Of a DNA stretch of 64,000 nucleotides, positions 33,256-41,838 are shown piece after piece. The DNA comes from Akkermansiaceae bacterium (lineage in GTDB: Bacteria; Verrucomicrobiota; Verrucomicrobiia; Verrucomicrobiales; Akkermansiaceae), in NCBI GenBank assembly GCA_903908495.1, contig CAIVSK010000222.1, positions 1 to 64,000 of the forward strand, written 5' to 3'. The position numbers and the translations under genes are program-made. The notes beneath the pieces were generated by a model. The model saw only the letters and a program-made list of their open reading frames with translations, was not told where the DNA came from and searched no databases. How positions within the stretch are numbered: position 1 is the first letter of the stretch; each line of letters starts with the position of its first letter.

Positions 33256-33681
33256 ATGTCAATTGAGACCTCACTCGTATTATTCAAGCCGGATGCCGTG
33301 ACCAAGCGCTTGGTCGGGCCGGTGCTCGCCCGCTTTCAAGCGGCTGGTTTTTCCCTTCGCGGCATCAAGATGATGCAGCTTGATGCCGCGATCCTGCAGG
33401 ACCACTACGCGCACATCGCGGCCCTGCCATTTTTTCCGGCGATCGTCGAATTCATGAGCAGCACCCCGGTGGTGGCAGTCGCCTTGGAGGGCGACAACGC
33501 GATTGCGGCGATCCGTGATTTGCTAGGTCCGACTGATTCCAAGGCGGCGGCGCCCGGCACCATTCGCGGCGATTTTGGCGAAGACAAGATGGTCAACGTC
33601 TGCCACGCCTCGGATTCCGTGGAATCCGCCGCGGCGGAATTGCAGCGCTTTTTCAAGGCGGGCGAGCTGTTCGCCTACTAG
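33256..33681 (+). CDS. ndk: Nucleoside diphosphate kinase
   Basis: The protein has 141 residues, the family length. It equilibrates nucleoside di- and triphosphates through a phospho-histidine. Motifs are SLVLFKPDAVTKRLVG, MSSTPVVAVALEGDNAI and RGDFGEDKMVNVCHASDS, the last with the catalytic His. The ATG at 33256 matches the family start. It converges with the minus-strand gene at 33705. Confidence 0.95.
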   Translation: MSIETSLVLFKPDAVTKRLVGPVLARFQAAGFSLRGIKMMQLDAAILQDHYAHIAALPFFPAIVEFMSSTPVVAVALEGDNAIAAIRDLLGPTDSKAAAPGTIRGDFGEDKMVNVCHASDSVESAAAELQRFFKAGELFAY

Positions 33682-33704
33682 GCCGGGCCGACGGGTCGGG
33701 GTTT

Positions 33705-34952
33705 TCAGTGGCTGAAACGGCGGAGCACGTCGGCGGGCACCGCGTTGCTGGAAACCCAGGTTTTGACGGCGGCGGCGTCGCGTTTGGCCCATTCGCCAAG
33801 CATGCTGTAATAGAGACGGCGGCGTTGGTCCGGATCGGTGACGCTTTGGATCCATGCGGCCGATTGCTCGGGCGCACGGTTGTCACAGCTCCACACAAAC
33901 TCCTCCACCACCTTGTCGTAGTTGGGAATGCCGACCAACGAGGACGCCCAGGTGGCGGTCTTGGCGATGTCGTCGGAGGACATGACCGGAATGATGCCGC
34001 GCGCGGCTTCGGCCTGGGCCGTCGGCTGGAGTTTTTGCAGCCACTGGGTCGCCGCCGTCGGGTCGTTTTTGGCCAAGGCTTGGCCAACACTGCGTGCGGC
34101 ACCGGTCTGGCTCTCGGCGTCAGTGGAGGAGGCCAACCACGTGGCCGCCTGCGCTGGATCCTTGGCCGCGAGGCGGTCCGCGACAGAGGCCACGAAGCCG
34201 GCACGCAGCGCGGGATCTTGGATGGAAGCCGGAAACGCCATGGCGGCATCCGTCCCCTGCATCATCAGCGCCCGGGTGATCGAATCCACCGCCATGCCGC
34301 GCTCGCGGCTCGAGGGCATCGCCTGGGCCAACTCGGAGGCGTGCCCAATGTCATAGGCTGCAATGCCGCGAATGACCGACACGAGATAGGGGTTGGGACC
34401 ATCGCCGGTGTGGTGGTCGAGGGCCCAGTGCTCGGCGGCCGCCGCGTCCTTGCCCGCCCATGAGGCAAGGATGGTCGAGGTGTCGCGTCCGTTGTTGGGC
34501 TGGTTCTCAGTGTAGGTGAGGGCCGCCAGCGGATCGGCCTTGGCCCAAGTCCGCAAGATCAGGTCGTACTCGCCACGTGAATCGCCGTAGTGATCGATGC
34601 TGCGGTATTGCTCGGCCACTGCGGCAAAGTCTCCCGGCGCGAGACGGCCGAGCAGCTCCATGAGGGCCGCCTGCCGCTCTAACGGATCAGCGATGAGCGC
34701 GATGGCGGCCAGTCGCTTGGGCGCTGGCTCATTCGAGTGGGCCCTGGCGGATTTGCCTTCCCGTCGGTCGCGCAGCGCGGCACTCCGGTCGTCGCTGCCG
34801 GTTCCCGTGTCGCCATGACTCGAGTCGGCGCGTGCGGCGGCATCGGCATCGCCGCCGAATGGATTGGCCAGCGGGCCGTGGGTCAGCAACGCCAGCGCCG
34901 CTCCGGCGGCAAAGACCGCGGCGTGGGTGAGGATAAAATTGCGGGATTTCAT
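33705..34952 (-). CDS. Secreted helical-repeat protein of unknown function
   Basis: The product is about 415 residues. An N-terminal hydrophobic segment (FILTHAAVFAAGAALALLTHGPLA) serves as signal or membrane anchor. From residue ~110 the protein is a series of ~35-residue helical units of the type WA-x-x-DP-x-A-A-x-x-W (RTWAKADPLAALTYTE, ASWAGKDAAAAEHWAL, DRLAAKDPAQAATWLAS, GQALAKNDPTAATQWLQ). These resemble TPR/Sel1-like solenoids seen in many Verrucomicrobiota proteins. A protein-binding role is likely; the partner is unknown. Confidence 0.65.
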   Translation of the reverse strand: MKSRNFILTHAAVFAAGAALALLTHGPLANPFGGDADAAARADSSHGDTGTGSDDRSAALRDRREGKSARAHSNEPAPKRLAAIALIADPLERQAALMELLGRLAPGDFAAVAEQYRSIDHYGDSRGEYDLILRTWAKADPLAALTYTENQPNNGRDTSTILASWAGKDAAAAEHWALDHHTGDGPNPYLVSVIRGIAAYDIGHASELAQAMPSSRERGMAVDSITRALMMQGTDAAMAFPASIQDPALRAGFVASVADRLAAKDPAQAATWLASSTDAESQTGAARSVGQALAKNDPTAATQWLQKLQPTAQAEAARGIIPVMSSDDIAKTATWASSLVGIPNYDKVVEEFVWSCDNRAPEQSAAWIQSVTDPDQRRRLYYSMLGEWAKRDAAAVKTWVSSNAVPADVLRRFSH

Positions 34953-35036
34953 GTGGGCATTCCGAGCTGTGGGAGCTGGCAATACGGGGGTGAACCCCGC
35001 AATTTGTCAGGAAAGCGTGGCCTCCGTCATTCTGCT

Positions 35037-35073
35037 GGGTGTCAAGCAAGGTTTGATAGTTTGTCTGACACCC
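35037..35073. promoter_or_regulatory. Inverted repeat upstream of the helical-repeat gene
   Basis: Arms GGGTGTCA and TGACACCC are separated by 21 nt, centred about 100 nt upstream of the ATG at 34952. The minus strand of the left arm reads TTGACACCC, which contains a TTGACA-like -35 element. A repressor or dimeric activator site is possible. Confidence 0.35.
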
Positions 35074-35203
35074 AATCATGATGGAACGGCGGACGATCCG
35101 CCGAGGCCCATGGTGAGGCAATGGGTGAGGACATGGCACCGGCTATGGACCGGCCATGGTCATGGGCGGTTCGAAGACCGCCCTTCCTTGGGGCTCGCGT
35201 CGC
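35074..35203. other. Intergenic with a perfect hairpin
   Basis: GGGCGGT and ACCGCCC with a 6-nt loop (35164-35183) lie 20 nt after the stop of the minus-strand gene at 35204. No U-run follows on that strand, so terminator activity is uncertain. Confidence 0.35.
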
Positions 35204-35770
35204 TCACTTGATGGTGAACACCCGGCCACGACCGCTTTCCCAAGCAGATCGGACACTGCCGTAGAGAGCGCCGAGCTCGTCGGCGGAGAGCACGCGGTAT
35301 TCAATCGAGCGGGCGTGGGTGGTCTCCGGGTACTTTTTGATGACCATTTTGTGGAGATCGGTGCCTGCACGCTGGCCGGCGTAATCGACCAATTCCTTGG
35401 CGCGGGCGGTGAGGTTGGCGGCGGCGTTGTTGTTGACGCCCTCGGTCAGGGGGCTGGCGAAATAGAAGCGGGCCAGGCCCTGGCCATTGGTGTCGACGGT
35501 GACTTCATCGACGATGAGGCCAGACTCTGGAATGGCGTAGCTGTGGCGGCTGATGGCGGTGAGGTGATCGAGAGCGACCATGTACTGACCGCCCGGCAGA
35601 TTGGCGACCCAGAAGCGGTGGTTGCCGTCGGTTTCCTGGCTGGTGGTTTTCTGGGTGGAACTGGCGGCCGGGGTGGCAGCTCCGCCGGAGGCACCTGGGG
35701 TGGTTTGGGCGCGCACGCTAGAGGCGGCGAGGAACAGGCAAGCGACGACGGGAATGAGCATGGCTTTCAT
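35204..35770 (-). CDS. Secreted protein of unknown function
   Basis: The product is 188 residues with a signal peptide (MKAMLIPVVACLFLAASSVRAQ). A low-complexity Thr/Ala/Ser linker follows, then a folded region from about residue 48 (HRFWVANLPGGQYMVALDHLTAISRHSY, VDEVTVDTNGQGLARFYF). It ends in a mixed helical part (ELVDYAGQRAGTDLHKMVIKKYPETTHARSIEY). No family is recognised. It is monocistronic as far as can be seen and diverges from the Nudix gene at 35877. Confidence 0.65.
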   Translation of the reverse strand: MKAMLIPVVACLFLAASSVRAQTTPGASGGAATPAASSTQKTTSQETDGNHRFWVANLPGGQYMVALDHLTAISRHSYAIPESGLIVDEVTVDTNGQGLARFYFASPLTEGVNNNAAANLTARAKELVDYAGQRAGTDLHKMVIKKYPETTHARSIEYRVLSADELGALYGSVRSAWESGRGRVFTIK

Positions 35771-35876
35771 GATGGGAGTGAGCATATCAGCGGAATCAGA
35801 CTCTGGCCAGCGCGATCCTCGCGGAATCTGGAAAGTCGGGAGTTGTCAGGCGGGGCGGGCTGATCTAGGTTAGGGC

Positions 35877-36341
35877 ATGGTTCGCTTTCGTCCAAATGTT
35901 GCTGCGCTTCTGGTCAAACCCGAAGGCCAGTTGCTCATTTGTGAGCGCTGGATGGTGCCGGGTGCCTGGCAGTTTCCGCAAGGCGGCATCGATCTTGGGG
36001 AAACGCCCGAGCAGGCGTTGTTTCGCGAGGTGCGCGAGGAGGTGGGCCTGGAACCGCAGCATTACGAGGTCCTGGGCCAGCGCTCCGGTTACCGGTATCT
36101 CTACCCCCCCCAGGTGCGCTCGAAAAAACTCCTCAAACACGGCAATCATGGCCAGGAGCAGGTGTATTTCCTGTGCCGTCTGCTAGCCGGCGCGCCGGCC
36201 GTCAATGTCAACCAGCCAGCCCGCGAGTTTTCCGCCTACCGGTGGATCGAGCCGCTCGAATTCGATCTCGATTGGTTGCCCGAGTTCAAACGCGAGGTGT
36301 ACCGGCAGGTGATGTGGGATTTTTTCCAAGTGGCGCTGTGA
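35877..36341 (+). CDS. Nudix hydrolase, RppH-like RNA pyrophosphohydrolase
   Basis: The protein has 154 residues. The Nudix box GGIDLGETPEQALFREVREE-x-GL is complete, within GAWQFPQGGID, the sequence around the active site in RppH and diadenosine-polyphosphate hydrolases. C-terminal aromatic residues (FSAYRWIEPLEF, DLDWLPEFKREVYRQV) also match RppH. It probably removes pyrophosphate from the 5' end of mRNA; a role on dinucleoside polyphosphates is the alternative. Convergent with the metallophosphoesterase. Confidence 0.88.
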   Translation: MVRFRPNVAALLVKPEGQLLICERWMVPGAWQFPQGGIDLGETPEQALFREVREEVGLEPQHYEVLGQRSGYRYLYPPQVRSKKLLKHGNHGQEQVYFLCRLLAGAPAVNVNQPAREFSAYRWIEPLEFDLDWLPEFKREVYRQVMWDFFQVAL

Positions 36342-36350
36342 TCCGGCCTC

Positions 36351-37175
36351 TCACAGTTGCCAGGCGTTGAGCACCTTGCCGAGGCGGCAAGCGGCGGGGG
36401 TCTCAGCGACCACGCCGCGGCGCAGCCAGCCAGCCTGCCATTCCACCCAATGGGCGCGGCCCGGATTCATAAACGAACCGGTATTGATGAGTAGGCGTCC
36501 GCCTTTGCGCCAGCAGCCGCTGCGATGGAAATGGCCGACGATCAACACCTCCGCCTGCGGGAAATAGCGTTTGCAGAACTCCAGCCCCGTGGCCCCCTGA
36601 TGCCACCAAGCTTGCAGGATGCGCAGCGCCCGTTGCGGCGGATAGCCCGCGTCCCAAACCCGCTGCCACAGCTGCCGCCCGAACGGCTCGTCGTCCGATG
36701 GCAGGGCTCGCGCCATGGCGCGGGCCAAGAGCAGCCGCGCCGCCGCATCCGTGGCTGCGCCCGGGAATTCGCGCCACAAGTCGAGCACCCGCTGGCGGCC
36801 TGCCAGCACCTCGCGCTTCCACGGCGATCCATCGACCAGCACCGCATCGCCGTGGGTGACGATGATGCGGCCGCCTGCCAGCTCCACCCAGCCGGGGCCC
36901 GGCCAGCCGGGATCATGATTGCCGGAGAGGAAAACCGCCGTGCTGCCTTCTTCCGCGCACAGGCATTGCAGTTCCTCCAGCATTTCCGCCGAGCGCGCGG
37001 CCGCCGAGCGGGTCAGCTCTTCGGTGGTGTCGCCATTGAAGATGATGGTGGCGGCACCCGCCACCAAGGGGCGCAACGCGGCGACCCGGGCGATGCGCGA
37101 CACCCTGTGGGCGAGATGCAAATCAGAAATGATCCGCACCGGTTCGCTGAGTGCGGGTGCCGTGATCGGGTTCAT
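36351..37175 (-). CDS. Calcineurin-like metallophosphoesterase
   Basis: The 274-residue protein has the binuclear metal motifs in order: ISDLHL, FNGDTTE, LSGNHDPG, IIVTHGDA and VGHFHRSG. This matches LpxH-like/YbbF-type phosphoesterases. The region between the third and fourth motifs, and a helical insert (residues ~130-200), differ from true UDP-diacylglucosamine hydrolases, so the substrate is not assigned. It overlaps the stop of the upstream RNA methyltransferase in an ATGA (37172-37175), so the two are co-translated. Confidence 0.8.
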   Translation of the reverse strand: MNPITAPALSEPVRIISDLHLAHRVSRIARVAALRPLVAGAATIIFNGDTTEELTRSAAARSAEMLEELQCLCAEEGSTAVFLSGNHDPGWPGPGWVELAGGRIIVTHGDAVLVDGSPWKREVLAGRQRVLDLWREFPGAATDAAARLLLARAMARALPSDDEPFGRQLWQRVWDAGYPPQRALRILQAWWHQGATGLEFCKRYFPQAEVLIVGHFHRSGCWRKGGRLLINTGSFMNPGRAHWVEWQAGWLRRGVVAETPAACRLGKVLNAWQL

Positions 37176-37804
37176 GGCGCCACTCTGCGTTGCCGCACCG
37201 CTTCAAACAAGCACACCCCGGCCGCCACCGAGACATTGAGGCACTCGACCTTGCCGGCCATCGGAATGGAGGCCAGAAAATCACAGTTTTCCTCGGTGAG
37301 GCGGCGCATGCCATTTTCCTCGGCCCCCAGCACCAGGGCCAGCGGGCCGTTTAGATCGGTTTCATAAACCGACTTGGTGGCGCGGTCGGAGGTGCCCACC
37401 AGCCACAAGCCGGCGGCTTTGAGTTTTTCCATGGTGCGGGCCAGGTTGGTCACCTGGGCGAACGGGACATGATCGGCCGCGCCGACCGACACGCGGCGCA
37501 CGGTTTCGGTGATGCCCACGGCTTTGTCTTTGGTGGTGACCACCGCGTGAACCCCTGCGGCATCCGCCGTGCGCAGGATCGCGCCGAGGTTGTGCGGGTC
37601 CTGCACGCAATCCAGCACCAACACAAACGGCACCGCTTGCGCCGCCACGATCGCCATCAGGTCGTCCTCATCCAGCGCCGGGGTGATCTTTTCGATTGCC
37701 TGGACGTGGCGGTTTTCGCGCGCCACGCGTTCGTGCGGGGCGGGGCGACCCTGCGGAGCGGGACGACCCTGCGGAGAAGAATTTCCATGCGGACGGGGTT
37801 TCAT
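37172..37804 (-). CDS. TrmH/RlmB family 2'-O-ribose RNA methyltransferase
   Basis: The product is 210 residues (start ATG 37804). Residues 1-25 are a Gly/Pro/Arg-rich tail with PQGRPAPQGRPAP, coded by a tandem DNA repeat and probably RNA-contacting. The SPOUT domain has VLVLDCVQDPHNLGAILRTADAAGVHAVVT, LVLGAEENGMRRLTEENCD and IPMAGKVECLNVSVAAGVCLFEAVRQR, the three knot motifs of the TrmH family. RlmB (23S rRNA G2251) is the likeliest role, although the usual N-terminal RNA-binding domain is reduced. The metallophosphoesterase follows with an ATGA overlap. Confidence 0.88.
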   Translation of the reverse strand: MKPRPHGNSSPQGRPAPQGRPAPHERVARENRHVQAIEKITPALDEDDLMAIVAAQAVPFVLVLDCVQDPHNLGAILRTADAAGVHAVVTTKDKAVGITETVRRVSVGAADHVPFAQVTNLARTMEKLKAAGLWLVGTSDRATKSVYETDLNGPLALVLGAEENGMRRLTEENCDFLASIPMAGKVECLNVSVAAGVCLFEAVRQRRVAP

Positions 37805-38229
37805 CGGCGCAATCGGTAGCGCCGCGCGACTTACAAGTCCAGCCCAATGCGGCACTCGGGCGCATCCCGTGTCGCCCAACGACACTTGCCAAAGTGGCGG
37901 GTCAATCCGGCTTGAGCCCAACCCGTTCGTACTGCCCGCCCAGGGCAATTTCCGCTGCAATTTCTGTCAAGCACATATATTGCCAGACATTATGTTGCTC
38001 GCCAGTCATTACGTCATTGAAGCTGCTGCCGCCCCAAGCCAGTGGCTAGGCCCGGAGCGTATTGGGACGGGCCGCCTGCCGGTCTGACCGCCTGGCCTGC
38101 CGGCCACCGTGGGCCGCGCCAACCGGGCTTGGTGGCGGCTTGGTGGCGGCTTGGTGGGAATGCAAGATTGGCAAGATTGGCGAGATTGGGGGTTGAGTTG
38201 GCGGCTGAATTGCACGATAAAGCGCGCGG
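37805..38229. other. Divergent promoter region with tandem repeats
   Basis: This 425-bp region separates the methyltransferase and purD. It contains the AT-rich stretch around 37975-38015, where promoters for both sides are expected. It also has 2.8 copies of the 11-mer CTTGGTGGCGG (38128-38158) and three copies of the 9-mer GCAAGATTG (38162-38188). No small gene or riboswitch is recognised. Confidence 0.5.
38128..38188. repeat. Tandem 11-mers and 9-mers before purD
   Basis: CTTGGTGGCGG is repeated 2.8 times, then GCAAGATTG three times (the last unit GCGAGATTG). They lie 40-100 nt upstream of purD and may be simple slippage repeats. Confidence 0.75.
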
Positions 38230-39483
38230 ATGAGAATATTGGTCGTAGGCAAAGGTGGGCGCGAACACGCGCTGGTGAGGGCACTGGCGGACTCCCCGGA
38301 GCCGCCGGTCATTTTTTGTTTTCCCGGCAGCGACGCGATTTTCGAGTTGGCCGAGCCGGTGGCGGCGGATGGAGTGGAGTCGCTGGTGGCTTGGATGCAA
38401 GCGCACGCGATCGATCTATGCGTGGCTGGGGAGGAGAGTTATCTCGTGAAGGGCGAAGGGCTTGCCAATCTTTGCGCGAAGGCCGGCATTCCCTGTTGGG
38501 GGCCGCCCAAGGAGTCGGCACAACTGGAAGCCAGCAAGGAATTTGCCAAGAACTTCCTGCTGCGCCACGCCATTCCGACGGCCCGCGCCACCGCCTGTGA
38601 CAGCTTGGACGAGGCCATCGCCGCCATCGCCGGCGAGTTCCCCACGGTCCTTAAGTTTGACGGCCTGGCCGCGGGCAAGGGTGTCGCGGTGTGCCCGGAT
38701 GCGGCGAGCGCGGGTGAGTTTCTTGACGAGGTGCTGACCCAGCGACGCTTCGGCGCGGGGCGGGTGCTGGTGGAACAATGCCTCACAGGGCCGGAAGTGT
38801 CGGTGTTTGCCGCCATTGTGGACGACACCTATCTGATTTTCACGCCGGCGCGCGACTACAAGCGCATCGGCGATGGCGACTGCGGCCCGAACACAGGCGG
38901 CATGGGCGCGGTGGCCAGCCGCCAACTCGTCTCCGCAGACGTCCTCGCCCGGATCGAAGCGGAGATCGTGCGGCCCACCGTCGCCGGGTTGCGCCGCGAG
39001 GGCCTGCCGTACCGGGGGTTCCTATATTTTGGCATCATGCTCACCCCCAGCGGGCCGCAGGTGATCGAATACAACTGCCGCTTCGGCGATCCCGAATGCC
39101 AGGCGGTCATGCCGCTGGTGCGGGGCGATTTGGCCGGCTTTTGCCTGGCCGGTGCCCAGGGCCAACTGCGCGGCGACCTGCTGCATTTCGATGAGGGCTG
39201 GAGCGTCTGCGTCATCCTCGCCTCGGCCGGCTATCCGGAGTCGTCGCGCAGCGGTGACCGCATCGACGGTCTCGACGCCACCGGTGACGCCCGCGTCTAT
39301 CATGCCGGCACCCGCCGGAGCAGCGACGGCCACTGGGAAACCAACGGTGGCCGCGTGCTCGCCGTGGTGGCCGGTGCCACCACCCGCGCCGCAGCCGTCG
39401 CGCAAGCCCACGCCGCCGCCGACTGCATCCACTTCGACGGGCTGCAACGCCGCAGCGACATCGGCATCCTTCATTTCACTTAA
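38230..39483 (+). CDS. purD: Phosphoribosylamine-glycine ligase
   Basis: This 417-residue ATP-grasp enzyme makes glycinamide ribonucleotide, step 2 of purine synthesis. Motifs are MRILVVGKGGREHALVRAL, PTVLKFDGLAAGKGVAVC, GPNTGGMGAVA and EYNCRFGDPECQAVMPLV. The ATG at 38230 matches the family start. It is followed after 11 bp by pyrR, so purine and pyrimidine genes share an operon here. Confidence 0.95.
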   Translation: MRILVVGKGGREHALVRALADSPEPPVIFCFPGSDAIFELAEPVAADGVESLVAWMQAHAIDLCVAGEESYLVKGEGLANLCAKAGIPCWGPPKESAQLEASKEFAKNFLLRHAIPTARATACDSLDEAIAAIAGEFPTVLKFDGLAAGKGVAVCPDAASAGEFLDEVLTQRRFGAGRVLVEQCLTGPEVSVFAAIVDDTYLIFTPARDYKRIGDGDCGPNTGGMGAVASRQLVSADVLARIEAEIVRPTVAGLRREGLPYRGFLYFGIMLTPSGPQVIEYNCRFGDPECQAVMPLVRGDLAGFCLAGAQGQLRGDLLHFDEGWSVCVILASAGYPESSRSGDRIDGLDATGDARVYHAGTRRSSDGHWETNGGRVLAVVAGATTRAAAVAQAHAAADCIHFDGLQRRSDIGILHFT

Positions 39484-39494
39484 CACCAAGTTTT

Positions 39495-40025
39495 ATGCCC
39501 CTGACCCTCAGCGCAGAAGACATGGCCGCCGGCGTGGACCGCCTGGCCGAGGCCATTCGCGAAAAAACCGCCGGTGCGCCCATCGCGCTCATCGGGATCC
39601 GCCGCCGCGGCGACGAGGTGGCCGAACGCGTACTCACCCGCCTCGCCGAAGATGACCGCGAACTGAATTTTGGCATCCTCGATATTTCCCTCTACCGTGA
39701 CGATTTCGAGCACCTGCACGAAAACCCGAAGCTGTTGGAGTCGGACATTCCGTTTCCGATCGAAGGTGCCCATATCATTCTGGTGGATGACGTGATGTTC
39801 ACCGGTCGCACCATCCGCGCCGCTCTCGACGCGCTCTCCGACTATGGCCGCCCGGCCAAGGTGGAAGTGGCTGTGCTCATCGACCGCGGCCACCGCGAGT
39901 TGCCGATCCAGCCCGATTATGTCGGCATCACCCTCAGCACCCAGCGCCATGACCACGTGCTGGTTTCCCTCGAACGAACCGACGGCGTGGACCAAGTCCG
40001 CGTCTGTGCGAACGCCCCCCCATGA
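39495..40025 (+). CDS. pyrR: PyrR-like uracil phosphoribosyltransferase/regulator
   Basis: The product is 176 residues. It has IGIRRRGDEVAERV, DISLYRDDFEHL and the PRPP-binding motif ILVDDVMFTGRTIRAALDA, plus VEVAVLIDRGHRELPIQPDYVG, all typical of PyrR. In some bacteria PyrR binds pyr mRNA to control attenuation, in others it is mainly an enzyme. No attenuator-like tandem stem-loops are obvious upstream of this operon, so regulation is uncertain. Its stop overlaps the next start in an ATGA. Confidence 0.9.
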   Translation: MPLTLSAEDMAAGVDRLAEAIREKTAGAPIALIGIRRRGDEVAERVLTRLAEDDRELNFGILDISLYRDDFEHLHENPKLLESDIPFPIEGAHIILVDDVMFTGRTIRAALDALSDYGRPAKVEVAVLIDRGHRELPIQPDYVGITLSTQRHDHVLVSLERTDGVDQVRVCANAPP

Positions 40026-40834
40026 ACCCTCTCCCGCAGCGCAAAAAATCCGCGGAGGAAATCGCCCTACTCCGGGAAAGTTTCGGCATGCCCCCGGCCC
40101 CGTTCACCGCCGAGACGGAGCAGGCAAGAGCCTATCCGGTGGCGACGGTTTCTAGCAAAATTGCCGCGGACCCGCCGGTGGACGCCATGGTGCCGGTGGA
40201 CGATGCCCCGCCGCTGGTTCATGCCCGGCCGCAGTTTCGCACGTTCAAACGCTCCGAGCGCAGCCCCCAGCCGGAAACCGGGGCGCTGCCGCATGCCCAC
40301 GCGGCAACTGCCGAAGCGGCAATTGCGCCGCAGGTGGCAGCCATGCCAAGTGCGGGGCGCCGGCGTCGGCCGCTGCGCTTGCAGAGGAGCGCCGAGCAGG
40401 CGGCCGCACCCGCGCCCTCGGCGCCAGCGGCCGAGAGCAAACTGCCGGTCCAGCGCCATAGCGTGGCGGAATTAGCGGATGCCCGCCGCCGCGATGCGCT
40501 CGCCGTGATATCGCAGGGGGCCTATGAGGTACCCGGTGCCGCCCATCCGGCCCTCCTTGCCATCGGCTACGGACTGGCCATCGGCGGTGCCGCCGCGCCA
40601 ACCTTGCTGAACGGGCTGTCCAGACTCACCGATTCCTACACGCTGGGCCTGGCATACGGCGGCGGTTATCATCTTCTCACTGCCGCCACGCTGGCCGCGC
40701 TGCCCGTCGCCGGGTTCATTTATTGCTGCAAAACCCTGTCGCGCCACCACGCCGCTTTCATCGCCATCATCGTGTTTTTCGCCCTCGTCTTCGCCGTCCT
40801 TCACTACATCCCCCAACTCCGGCATGCCACATAA
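40022..40834 (+). CDS. Predicted membrane protein embedded in the pyr operon
   Basis: The 270-residue protein is not a known family. Residues 1 to ~170 are polar, Ala/Pro-rich and probably disordered (PQPETGALPHAHAATAEA, RRRRPLRLQRSAEQ). Residues ~180-265 hold three hydrophobic helices (LLAIGYGLAIGGAAAPTLL, LLTAATLAALPVAGFIYCC, AAFIAIIVFFALVFAVLHY). It overlaps pyrR by 4 bp (ATGA) and pyrB by 11 bp, which ties its synthesis to the pathway enzymes. Its role is unknown; a membrane tether for the tail is one possibility. Confidence 0.7.
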   Translation: MNPLPQRKKSAEEIALLRESFGMPPAPFTAETEQARAYPVATVSSKIAADPPVDAMVPVDDAPPLVHARPQFRTFKRSERSPQPETGALPHAHAATAEAAIAPQVAAMPSAGRRRRPLRLQRSAEQAAAPAPSAPAAESKLPVQRHSVAELADARRRDALAVISQGAYEVPGAAHPALLAIGYGLAIGGAAAPTLLNGLSRLTDSYTLGLAYGGGYHLLTAATLAALPVAGFIYCCKTLSRHHAAFIAIIVFFALVFAVLHYIPQLRHAT

Positions 40835-41750
40835 AGATTTGTTAGATATTGTATCCCTCGAGCGCGGGGAAATCGAGCATCTCCTCGATCAAGCCGTACC
40901 ATTCAAGGATCTGTTCACCCGCTCGGTGAAGAAAGTGCCAGCGCTCAAGGGCAAGAGCGTGCTCATGTTGTTTTACGAGGCGAGCACCCGCACTCATTCG
41001 TCGTTCGAGGTCGCCGCCAAACGCCTCTCCGCGGACGTCACCAACTTCGACGTGGCCCACTCGTCCATCACCAAGGGCGAGTCGGTTAGGGAAACCATCG
41101 AGACCTTGCAGGCGATGCGCTCGGATTTCATCATCGTGCGCCACGGCCGTGCCGGGCTGCCCGGCACCATTGCCCGGCTCACCCGCGCCTCGGTGATCAA
41201 CGCGGGCGACGGTGCCCACGCCCATCCCACCCAAGCATTGTTAGACGCGTTCACCATCAAGGAGAAATTCCCGGATCCGAGTGGCAAACGGGTGCTCATC
41301 GTCGGCGACATCCTGCACTCGCGCGTGGCCCGCTCCACCAGCACCATCCTCAAGAAAATCGGCGTTGAGGTCGCCTATCTCGGGCCCGGTTCGCTGGTGC
41401 CGCGAGTCGGTCCGGAGAACATCCGCCGCTTCACCGACTACCAGGCGGCGATGGCGTGGGCACCGGACGTGGTCTATCTATTGCGGGTGCACATGGAGCG
41501 ACAGGACGTGCAATATTTCCCCAGCCTGCGCGAATACCACAGGCTCTACGGCGTGACCGACGCGCGTCTCGCCGAGATCCGCGCACGCGGTCTCTATATC
41601 ATGCATCCGGGCCCGGTCAACCGCGGCGTCGAACTCTGCGACGCGGTGATGGATTACGAGCGCTCGCTCATCAACGACCAGGTCGAGAACGGCATCGCCG
41701 TGCGCATGGCCGTGCTCTACTGGCTCAAGCCGGGGGCGGTGATGGGGTAG
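40824..41750 (+). CDS. pyrB: Aspartate carbamoyltransferase, catalytic subunit
   Basis: The protein has 308 residues, the normal length. It forms carbamoyl-aspartate from carbamoyl phosphate and aspartate. The carbamoyl-phosphate motif is YEASTRTHSSFE, followed by GDGAHAHPTQALLDAFTI and the closing IMHPGPVNRGVELCD. Its first 11 bp lie inside the upstream membrane-protein gene. A regulatory PyrI subunit is not in the window. A GTTATTG heptamer pair starts 1 nt after the stop. Confidence 0.95.
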   Translation: MPHKDLLDIVSLERGEIEHLLDQAVPFKDLFTRSVKKVPALKGKSVLMLFYEASTRTHSSFEVAAKRLSADVTNFDVAHSSITKGESVRETIETLQAMRSDFIIVRHGRAGLPGTIARLTRASVINAGDGAHAHPTQALLDAFTIKEKFPDPSGKRVLIVGDILHSRVARSTSTILKKIGVEVAYLGPGSLVPRVGPENIRRFTDYQAAMAWAPDVVYLLRVHMERQDVQYFPSLREYHRLYGVTDARLAEIRARGLYIMHPGPVNRGVELCDAVMDYERSLINDQVENGIAVRMAVLYWLKPGAVMG

Positions 41751-41751
41751 T

Positions 41752-41765
41752 GTTATTGGTTATTT
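41752..41765. repeat. Two heptamers after pyrB
   Basis: GTTATTG followed by GTTATTT, the same unit as after accC (32261). It begins directly after the pyrB stop codon. Confidence 0.6.
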
Positions 41766-41838
41766 CGTTGCGTCAAATCCCTCGCTGATTTTATCACCCA
41801 TCCCTCTTCGCGCCTCAGCGGTCAAAACATCTTCCATC

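Noticed and set aside
35164-35183. Intrinsic terminator of the gene at 35204
   Set aside because: The stem is perfect but no U-run follows on the minus strand.
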